NCBI RefSeq assembly: GCF_040126175.1
Contig: NZ_CP155828.1
Span: forward strand, 62,001 to 126,000
DNA length: 64,000 bases
Source of the DNA: Candidatus Phytoplasma solani
GTDB lineage: Bacteria; Bacillota_I; Bacilli_A; Acholeplasmatales; Acholeplasmataceae
Reading direction: 5' to 3'
Under the pieces are notes generated by a model that saw only the letters and a list, made by a program, of their open reading frames with translations, had not been told where the DNA came from and ran no database searches. This document shows, piece by piece, positions 57,370 to 64,000 of this stretch (position 1 is the stretch's first letter; each line of letters begins with the position of its first letter). The position numbers and the translations under genes are program-made.

Positions 57370-58338
57370 TTATCTAAAATTTAAGGAATATTGAGAGGGA
57401 GATGAATAATTTAATTTAGCTAAAAACCATTTAGTATTCCAAAATTTAGGGAAATAATTGATTATTTTTTTAACTTTTTCGGTTGATTTTTGAAATAAAA
57501 ATGGATTTTGATATTGTAAAATGCTTTTGCTTTTCATTTGGCCAAAAAAGTTTTCAATGACTGCGTTGTCCCTTGGATTGGCTTTACGCGACATACTAAT
57601 TAAAAAACCTTTTTTCGTTAAAGTTTGTTGGATTTTTTGAGATTGATAAACTGTGCCCTGATCAGAGTGAATGATGCATGGATTTTTTAATTTAGGTAAT
57701 TTTTTAATTGTATTTAAAATTAATTCTTTATTTTGATACTTTGAAGTATGCCAAGAAATAATTTGGTTGTTAAAAGAATCGATAATACAAGAAAAATATA
57801 AAAACCCTTGGGAAGTTTTAAAATAAGTGATGTCGGTAAATAGTTTTTGCATGGGATTAGTTGATATAAAGTCTTGATTGATTAGATTGTCTACTACTTT
57901 TAATTTAGGTTTTAAATTGTTTTTATAACTATATTTATTTTTTTTAATTCTTAAACGACAACAAATGCCATTTTCTTTCATAATTGAATAAACTTTTTTC
58001 TTGGTAATTATTTCATTAAAGGTTTGTTGATATAAATTAGTGATTTTCCGATGGCCGAAAAAATATTGATTATTTAAACATAAAGCATTAATTCTTTTTT
58101 GTTGTAAAAGGTTTTTTTCTTCTTTTTCTTTAATTTTATTTTCGACTTTCAACCAATAATAATAAGTACTTCTTTTGATTTTGATAGTTTTTAAAATTGT
58201 GGTTAAATTTAAACTATTTTTAAATTTTTTGACTAAATTAAAAACTGTTTTTTTATTAGTTTTTTGGGTTGTTTTCATTAGAGTTTGTAATAATTTATTT
58301 TTTTGTTTTAATATTTCTTTTGATTTTATATTTTTCAT
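57370..58338 (-). CDS. tra5: IS3-family transposase OrfB (tra5), full length
   Basis: 322 residues with a complete DDE triad: D169 (FTDITYF), D226 (HSDQGTVY) and E262 (DNAVIENFF). It retains the TLTKKGFL segment missing from the left copy. No OrfA with a DNA-binding helix-turn-helix is seen upstream, so it would need OrfA in trans, a frameshifted upstream frame, or a single-ORF mode. It is the last gene before the element end. Confidence 0.9.
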   Translation of the reverse strand: MKNIKSKEILKQKNKLLQTLMKTTQKTNKKTVFNLVKKFKNSLNLTTILKTIKIKRSTYYYWLKVENKIKEKEEKNLLQQKRINALCLNNQYFFGHRKITNLYQQTFNEIITKKKVYSIMKENGICCRLRIKKNKYSYKNNLKPKLKVVDNLINQDFISTNPMQKLFTDITYFKTSQGFLYFSCIIDSFNNQIISWHTSKYQNKELILNTIKKLPKLKNPCIIHSDQGTVYQSQKIQQTLTKKGFLISMSRKANPRDNAVIENFFGQMKSKSILQYQNPFLFQKSTEKVKKIINYFPKFWNTKWFLAKLNYSSPSQYSLNFR

Positions 58339-58721
58339 GATTGAAATATCGTTTTCCTTTTTTTTATATCATATACATAAATTATTATAGCTCTAATAAT
58401 TGTATTTGTTTTTAAAAAAAAGGGGGGTACGCGCAATTTGGGGGGCTCTTTCTTTTTCGTCTTTTTTCTTTTATTATATATACTTATAAATTTTGTTAGC
58501 GCTTCAGCGCGTTTAGGGCTTTTGGTTGGTTTTGGATTTAAAAAATCTCTTTTAATAATTGGAAGGGGAAATGGGGAATTATTTTTATATCGAATAATAA
58601 TAATGATGGGTAAAGGATATAACGATAATATCAAATATCGAGTATCATTATCATTATCGATATAATATATAAAATATCACCCCCCCTTTAATGTTTGGTT
58701 TTGGCAAGGAAATTTAACTAT

Positions 58722-58809
58722 TCAAATGGTAACAAAGTGGTAACTGAGTGGTAACAAAGTGGTAACTGAGTGGTAACAAAGTGGTAACCAAAAGGTAATA
58801 AAGTGGTAA
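58722..58809 (-). repeat. Iteron-like array, four 22-bp direct repeats
   Basis: Minus-strand counterpart of 8444-8553 with one fewer internal unit. GTGGTAA motifs recur every 11 bases. The left-right spacing difference between orf215 and tra5 is exactly 22 bases, which confirms one unit of difference. Confidence 0.9.
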
Positions 58810-58812
58810 TAA

Positions 58813-59460
58813 TTATTTATTAATTTTTGTTTCTTTTTTATTTAAATTTGATAAATATCCAGATCTAAGCTTTTTAACACGATAGCCTTGTTTATTTTTG
58901 GTAATAAATAATTTTATATATTTTAAATCTTCTAACTGATAATAAATAACATTTAATCCTTTTTTATAGTTTGTGTTGATGGGGTTATTGTATTTATCTA
59001 GTTTTTTGGTATCTAATTTATATAATTTTAAAGTGTCTAGTTTGTCTACATTTATTTTGCCTATCAATTCTTTAATGTAGTCTTTTTGTTCGTTAAGATA
59101 ATTAATTTGGAAGATAGGGAAATGCGTTTTAAGGGTATTATTTTGGCTTTTAAGGGGCGTTGTGGGGTTGGTGAGTGTTATATTATTATTATCGTTTTCA
59201 GGAGAACGATTTTTGATTATTTCTATTCTATACTTTTTGATTTCTTCTAAGATTTGAGGGTCTACAAAGAGGGTTTGGTTTTTTGGGCGGTAATTTGCTT
59301 GTTGATAGGAATTTTTCTTTTTAGAGTGAGAAACAATCGTAATATTTAATAAATCTTGTTTTAATGTTTGTAAAAAGTTTTTAATTTGAACTAAGTCGTT
59401 GGGGAGTGATTTTGTTTCCCAACCTCCGATTCTAATTTCTTGGTTTGTGTCGTTTTTCAT
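58813..59460 (-). CDS. PMU orf215, hypothetical protein next to the repeat array
   Basis: 215 residues, identical in sequence to the left copy. Lysine-rich, soluble and of unknown family. It starts behind AAAAGGAG and ends three bases before the repeat array. Confidence 0.65.
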   Translation of the reverse strand: MKNDTNQEIRIGGWETKSLPNDLVQIKNFLQTLKQDLLNITIVSHSKKKNSYQQANYRPKNQTLFVDPQILEEIKKYRIEIIKNRSPENDNNNITLTNPTTPLKSQNNTLKTHFPIFQINYLNEQKDYIKELIGKINVDKLDTLKLYKLDTKKLDKYNNPINTNYKKGLNVIYYQLEDLKYIKLFITKNKQGYRVKKLRSGYLSNLNKKETKINK

Positions 59461-59502
59461 TTTTTTCTCCTTTTAGATTGTTTTGTTGGCTATAAAAATA
59501 AT

Positions 59503-59542
59503 AACCCCTAATTTGCGAAAATAAAACGCAAAATTTAGGGGT
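59503..59542 (-). other. Hairpin between dnaG and orf215 (right copy)
   Basis: Counterpart of 7711-7750: ACCCCTAATTTGCG pairs with CGCAAAATTTAGGGGT. Confidence 0.5.
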
Positions 59543-59618
59543 ATATACGTGTTTATAAGGGTATGTTAATGTGGTTTATATGTGCGAGTGTAATATGTTG
59601 GTGAAAAAAAGTAATAAT

Positions 59619-60944
59619 TTAATTAATTACTTCAACTTTGTATTCTCCAAAGAAATGAACGGCTAAATCGACTATGATTTTCTTTTTGGCCTCTTCATAA
59701 GTAATGTATGGAGCTAAAAAACATTTTTGATATGCTTCTTTTCCGTATTGACGTAATAAATCATCAACATCTTTACAAGTTTTGTCATAAGGGGGTAAAA
59801 TGCGTCTAATTTCATATAAAATATTTGCTTCTTTAAGTTGTTCTCCTAAGGCTTCGCTGCGTTTTTGTCCTGTTTCATCATTATCTAAAGCGATAACTAC
59901 TTTGATATTTTCTTTTTTGAGAATTTCTAGTTGAGATTGAGAAAGTAATTGAGTGACGCAAATTAGACCGACCGTGTTTTTAATATTGTTTTGCCAACAA
60001 CTAATGACATCAAAAAAACCTTCGTGGATGATGATTATTTTAACTTTTTTAATATATGGTAAAGCTTCAAAAAAACGATAGCTGAAATGAAAAGTGGGTG
60101 TTTGACTGAAATTATTTAGGGATTTGTATTTTGGTTGGAAATAAGAAACTTCGTGAAAGTTGTTTTGATAAAAATGGAATGTTTTATTATAACCGTTTTC
60201 GATAGGGATAATTATGGAACCATGGAAAGTATCGTGATAGTATTTAGTGCCTTTTTGATTGATTTTTTCTTTAATAAAGCCATATTCAACTAGTTTTGTT
60301 GTATCAATGTTTTTCTTTTTGCAATAATTTACAAATCGAAAAGATAAGGGTTTATTAGATAGTGGGGCGTAACCAAGTTTAAATTCATTGATGGTTTGTA
60401 GGGTTAATTTTCTTTTTTGCGTTAAATATTCTATTCCTGGGTGAGATGCGTTATTGCGATTAGTGGTTAATAAATAATTATAATAATCTCTAATTTGGTT
60501 GAATAAAGGTGATATTTCTTTTAATAATCGTGTTTTTTTGGCTTCAACTTCTTTTTCGTTGATGATGATGTTGGTTTTTTTAGGTTGGTATTGGTATTTG
60601 AGGGGGATTGATGATGTATTAATTATTGAATTTTGTTTCTGGGTTAATTTTTTGAACTCTTCGGTTTTCATGAAATTCAAAATTCTTTTAATAGCTTCTT
60701 CAAAAGAACTAGTTCCTCTTATTTCCTTATAAACATCAACAATATCGTAATCTTTACAACATTTCCAACAATGAATTTTGTTATCTGAAGTTAAATGACA
60801 ACAAGTGGGGTTTTGGCCTTGATGGATGGGACAAGGGAAACGATATTTGGTGTTGAAGTTTGGCGGTATAATGTTTAGTTTTTTTAATAAAACTGACATA
60901 GGGAAGTTGGTTTGAATATGTTTTATTTGTTCTTGAAAATTCAT
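59619..60944 (-). CDS. dnaG: PMU DNA primase DnaG (right copy)
   Basis: 441 residues, identical to the left copy, with the same zinc finger (C38, H41, C59, C62) and TOPRIM motifs (E308, D355, D357). Here it starts 12 bases after the dnaB stop codon, with AAGGAG overlapping that stop, so helicase and primase are translationally linked. Confidence 0.92.
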   Translation of the reverse strand: MNFQEQIKHIQTNFPMSVLLKKLNIIPPNFNTKYRFPCPIHQGQNPTCCHLTSDNKIHCWKCCKDYDIVDVYKEIRGTSSFEEAIKRILNFMKTEEFKKLTQKQNSIINTSSIPLKYQYQPKKTNIIINEKEVEAKKTRLLKEISPLFNQIRDYYNYLLTTNRNNASHPGIEYLTQKRKLTLQTINEFKLGYAPLSNKPLSFRFVNYCKKKNIDTTKLVEYGFIKEKINQKGTKYYHDTFHGSIIIPIENGYNKTFHFYQNNFHEVSYFQPKYKSLNNFSQTPTFHFSYRFFEALPYIKKVKIIIIHEGFFDVISCWQNNIKNTVGLICVTQLLSQSQLEILKKENIKVVIALDNDETGQKRSEALGEQLKEANILYEIRRILPPYDKTCKDVDDLLRQYGKEAYQKCFLAPYITYEEAKKKIIVDLAVHFFGEYKVEVIN

Positions 60945-60955
60945 TGATGAACTCC

Positions 60956-62449
60956 TTAATAACTTTCTAATGGATAAGGTAAAACATAACCGATTTCTTG
61001 GAAGGTTTGTGTATTCATCTCAAAGTGATAAACTAAGTTCTTTTTGGTACCACTTCGATTCTTTTTAATAGATAATTCGATGATTTTTTGATTTTCGTTG
61101 TCCTTTGATTCTAAATATAGTTCGTTTAAGGTTGAATTATATATATTGATGGGTTTTTCTTTGTCTTTGGATAGTTTAGGTTGGAATTCAGTCATCATTA
61201 AGACAATATCGGAGTTAGTTTCGATGCCACCTGAACCTTTTAGAGCAGTTATTTCAGGTGATTTTCCTTGATAATTGTTGTATGTATCTCTTGAAAATTG
61301 AGATAAAATGATAATCACGATGTTTAATTCAATGGCTAATTGTTTTAATTTAGTCATAATTTCGTCAATTGCTAGACGGTCATTTTCTAAGTGATTTGTT
61401 GTTTTGGTTATTTGGAGATGGTCGATAACGATAATTTCAGCCTTTTTTTCTAAATGGAGGCGATAAACTAAATCAATTACATAATCAATGTTTTTGCTTT
61501 TATCGTAACTGAATGATAAATTTATGTTGGCGAATAATTGTTTTGCGGTCTTCATCCTTTCCGTGTAGGTGTGTTGTGTGATGTTTGAGTCTTCAAAACT
61601 TTTATCTAAAATAACATCTAATGGAGTTTTAGTGATGTGGGCTAATAAACGACTTAAATTTTCTTCTAAGGTCATTTCATAAGAAAATACCAACATATTT
61701 GGATGTTTGTTTGTTTCTTGATGTTTGGTTTTTGAAATGTCTATTAAAAGGTTGTAGACAAAAGTGGTTTTTCCTAAACCAGTATAGCCCCCAATGGTGA
61801 TAATTTGACCTTTTTTAAAGCCTTTCGTGGCTTGATTTAATCCTTTGAAAGTTTCTGATAGGCGGTAATATTCTTCTTGGATTTTTTGTTTTGCTTGATT
61901 ATCGGTGTCAAAAAATTCGGGATGCAAAGAGGCCATTTGGTTTAAATTAAAGAGTGTTTTATCGTTTTTGTGAGGAATAAAAGCCATAAATTTTCTTAAT
62001 TTATCAAAGATTTCTTGATAATAAAAATGTTTGTGATAAGGATCTTTATTTTCAAAAGAAGGACTAATAATTTTTAAGAGTTGTTGGAACAGTTTTTCTT
62101 GGGTATAGGTGTGTTTTAGGTTGTCTAAGAAATCAAGGTTGTTTTCCTCATTAACATCATTACTTAAAAAAGATAGTGATTCTTTAGTAAAGTTATCTTG
62201 GGGAAAATGGGTTTGAAGATAGGTGATTAATTCTTTAATTATCTCGGGTTGAGACTTTATTTTATCAAAGGGATGCGTTGTTTGTTTTTCTAAAAATAAA
62301 TATTTTAAGGCGTTAAAGATTTTGGTATTTGTGGGGTCGAGTAGATTTTTGGGGTTAATTATTTGGCAGTAAAGTTTTAACTTTTCCCATTGGCCTTGTT
62401 CGATATAAGATATGACTTGTTGCAAGGCGCGTTGTTCGTTGGTTAACAT
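60956..62449 (-). CDS. dnaB: PMU replicative helicase DnaB (right copy, uninterrupted)
   Basis: 497 residues. Walker A is GYTGLGKT at 221-228, the Walker B strand at 339-346, and LSQFSRDT with GSGGIETNSDIVL gives the later RecA-fold motifs. No intron. It differs from the spliced left copy at scattered positions, most densely around residues 110-155 and 245-300. The start follows AAGGAGTTAATATAAA behind orf164. Confidence 0.93.
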   Translation of the reverse strand: MLTNEQRALQQVISYIEQGQWEKLKLYCQIINPKNLLDPTNTKIFNALKYLFLEKQTTHPFDKIKSQPEIIKELITYLQTHFPQDNFTKESLSFLSNDVNEENNLDFLDNLKHTYTQEKLFQQLLKIISPSFENKDPYHKHFYYQEIFDKLRKFMAFIPHKNDKTLFNLNQMASLHPEFFDTDNQAKQKIQEEYYRLSETFKGLNQATKGFKKGQIITIGGYTGLGKTTFVYNLLIDISKTKHQETNKHPNMLVFSYEMTLEENLSRLLAHITKTPLDVILDKSFEDSNITQHTYTERMKTAKQLFANINLSFSYDKSKNIDYVIDLVYRLHLEKKAEIIVIDHLQITKTTNHLENDRLAIDEIMTKLKQLAIELNIVIIILSQFSRDTYNNYQGKSPEITALKGSGGIETNSDIVLMMTEFQPKLSKDKEKPINIYNSTLNELYLESKDNENQKIIELSIKKNRSGTKKNLVYHFEMNTQTFQEIGYVLPYPLESY

Positions 62450-62463
62450 TTTATATTAACTCC

Positions 62464-62958
62464 TTATTTTTTATTTTTAATCATGTTAATATCGCTAAAA
62501 GGGAGGAATTGGTTAGTCAGTAATGTTTGTAAAAAGATGTTAGCTTGGGGCAAAAAACAATCGATCACTTGGTTAATTCCTAAGATTTTCCCTTGTTTGA
62601 TTTTCTTGTTTAATCTTTGAGCTTCCACAGTGTTATTAGTTAATAAATAGAATTCAAAACGTGTATCGAGTTTTTTTAATTGTTGCCCTTCTACCATGGC
62701 TTGTTTATAACGATCTCGCAAACATGTTTTGAAATTGAAGGCGATTATGCGCTTGGTTTTAGTGAATAAAACCAAATCGAATTTGATGTCGGGGATGAAA
62801 AACAAGTAAGCCTGGGGGTATAAATTGATGATTCCCTTGTTTTGAAAATATAATAAAATGAAATATTCGTTGATGTTGCCGCGGATTACTTTTTTACTTT
62901 GGGAGTTGTGTTGGTTTTTATCTAGATATTCGTTTAGGAGGTTGTGGGTTTTTATCAT
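62464..62958 (-). CDS. PMU orf164, PD-(D/E)XK nuclease-like protein (right copy)
   Basis: 164 residues. The same features as the left copy are present: E31, D61, N75-F-K77 and RDRYKQA. The C-terminal 50 residues carry about ten substitutions, for example HQGKIPG against KQGKILG. It is 14 bases upstream of dnaB and about 40 bases downstream of the group II intron end. Confidence 0.6.
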   Translation of the reverse strand: MIKTHNLLNEYLDKNQHNSQSKKVIRGNINEYFILLYFQNKGIINLYPQAYLFFIPDIKFDLVLFTKTKRIIAFNFKTCLRDRYKQAMVEGQQLKKLDTRFEFYLLTNNTVEAQRLNKKIKQGKILGINQVIDCFLPQANIFLQTLLTNQFLPFSDINMIKNKK

Positions 62959-62997
62959 GTATTCGTTAAATGGTTTATTGAATAAAGATGGTTGGAA

Positions 62998-64000
62998 TAC
63001 GGATAGATTAATTGCGTCTTATTCAGCGATTTGCGTTTGCTGTTTTATTTACAATCAGCCCCCGTCCAAACCGTACGAGCAAGTTTCCAAGCATACGGCT
63101 TTCCATAATTTACTCTCTTTCGAGAACTAATTTCGCCTTACGGCTGATTAGCTATTTATCCTTTTTTGTTCTTTTACTTTTGTTATTTAATCTGATATCA
63201 TGCATTTGTTGGTTCGTAATATTTCTATGACAATCTATGCATAACACTTTTGTACTCTTATTCATCACGCTTTTGCGGTTTCCATTGCGAACCGTACCAC
63301 TGTGATGGATTTGAAGTTGGGTTGTTTTGCCGCATTTCTCACATATTTCCGCTTTAAGGCGGTCTGTTAGATTCGTACGACCTTGGAATAGATAAGGATT
63401 GATGGTGATATCGGGATTTTCCTTATAATTACGCATTTTCTTGATCTTATCCCAAGGGTAAACAGTCCATGACTCATACTTGGTTTTCCCTTTGTTTAAA
63501 TACGGAATTGACCAAGTTGCGCCACGATTAACCTTCTTCCGCACTTTGGCAATTGTCATTTTGCGTTTCCTTGCTAAGGTTTTCAAACAACTATATTCCG
63601 CTAGATAGGTTAGATGGGTTAATGCATTTAGATTGTTAGCTAAGCAAAAGTATTGGATGATTCCGCGTACGATTGTTTTATAAGTGCGTATTATTTCTAA
63701 TTCGTCCCTACTTGCTAATGTTTCGTCATGTTTAATCCTTCCTCTTTTTAACCAATTGTACTCATATCCATATTCCTTGGCTTTTGCTTTGGGAACTTGG
63801 ATTTGTACCCGACCGTTTAGGGATTTTTTGTGGGTTTTTTTGGTGAGTTTACTACTGGTTGAATTTACCTTAACCATGTAGGATAGAAACCTTGTGCTCT
63901 TATTGGCTTTTACAATCTTTGATTTATCTTTACTAACTGTTAGTTTTAAATCTTGTTCTAGCCATTGAGTCACTTGGTTTTTAATAGTTTCAGCTTTGTC
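62998..64000 (-). mobile_element. Group II intron upstream of orf164 (right copy, partial)
   Basis: Counterpart of 1-198, extending past the window end. The domain V hairpin lies at about 63066-63101 and domain VI ends near 62998. It holds the maturase gene below. Confidence 0.82.
63152..64000 (-). CDS. ltrA: Group II intron maturase, C-terminal part with HNH domain
   Basis: 282 residues are visible; the reading frame runs open through the window edge (DKAETIKNQ before the first visible GTG), so the N-terminal RT core lies outside. The maturase (X) region is followed by an intact HNH-type endonuclease domain: CEKCGKTTQL, HHSGTVRNGNRK, then VLCIDCHRNIT. This is the complete form of the domain that is frameshifted off in the dnaB intron. 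Confidence 0.88.
   Translation of the reverse strand, partial: DKAETIKNQVTQWLEQDLKLTVSKDKSKIVKANKSTRFLSYMVKVNSTSSKLTKKTHKKSLNGRVQIQVPKAKAKEYGYEYNWLKRGRIKHDETLASRDELEIIRTYKTIVRGIIQYFCLANNLNALTHLTYLAEYSCLKTLARKRKMTIAKVRKKVNRGATWSIPYLNKGKTKYESWTVYPWDKIKKMRNYKENPDITINPYLFQGRTNLTDRLKAEICEKCGKTTQLQIHHSGTVRNGNRKSVMNKSTKVLCIDCHRNITNQQMHDIRLNNKSKRTKKDK

Larger units (their letters stand above)
57048..64000 (-). mobile_element. Right PMU copy (partial, cut by window edge)
   Basis: Inverted copy of the left unit, with the same gene order read on the minus strand: intron maturase, orf164, dnaB, dnaG, orf215, four-unit repeat array, tra5, terminal region. It lacks the intron in dnaB and the cargo module and has full-length tra5, so it is probably closer to the ancestral form. 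Confidence 0.85.

Overview
The window is AT-rich, uses TGA as a stop codon (for example the degV gene ends in TGA), and carries the conserved phytoplasma order groES-groEL-amp-nadE. Together with two copies of a 'potential mobile unit' (PMU: tra5, dnaG, dnaB), this points to a 'Candidatus Phytoplasma' chromosome, a wall-less plant and insect parasite. The short Amp-like protein would fit the stolbur/australiense side of the genus as well as asteris, but I cannot decide the species.

Layout. Bases 1-10206 (+ strand) and 57048-64000 (- strand) are two inverted copies of one PMU, both cut by the window edges. In transcription order each holds a group II intron, orf164 (nuclease-like), dnaB, dnaG, orf215, an iteron-like 22-bp repeat array, an AT-rich stretch, tra5 and a terminal sequence ending in GGAACAGCGCA. 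The left copy differs in four ways. A second group II intron splits dnaB. A two-gene cargo module (Panacea-domain protein plus PD-(D/E)XK nuclease) sits between dnaB and dnaG. It has five repeat units instead of four. Its tra5 has a 7-codon deletion.

Between them lies about 46.8 kb of ordinary chromosome. 10.3-25.3 kb: a membrane protein, a metal-ligand-less RNase J paralogue, DegV, a tRNA Glu-Arg-Pro-Gly cluster, a HAD phosphatase, true RNase J, Spx-like, PduL, a decayed dnaB, an HD phosphohydrolase, RsmA, SpoVG and a metal P-type ATPase. 26-33.2 kb (- strand): GlyA, the ECF transporter core EcfT-EcfA2-EcfA1, PepF and two membrane proteins that look like ECF S components. 34.1-40.1 kb: a NrdI-NrdE fusion, malic enzyme and a malate/citrate-type symporter. 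40.2-48.6 kb (- strand): Rel, MnmA, a NadE homologue lacking its ATP site, Amp, GroEL and GroES behind a CIRCE operator and a consensus promoter. 49.5-56.2 kb: two NlpA-like proteins, SufU, SecG, a UvrD/PcrA helicase and GlnRS.

Malate uptake plus malic enzyme would give pyruvate, and PduL could turn acetyl-CoA into acetyl phosphate; this is the energy route proposed for phytoplasmas. The strongest candidate for an undescribed system is the Panacea/nuclease module inside the left PMU, with its own putative promoter and tandem terminators, inserted exactly between the helicase and primase genes.
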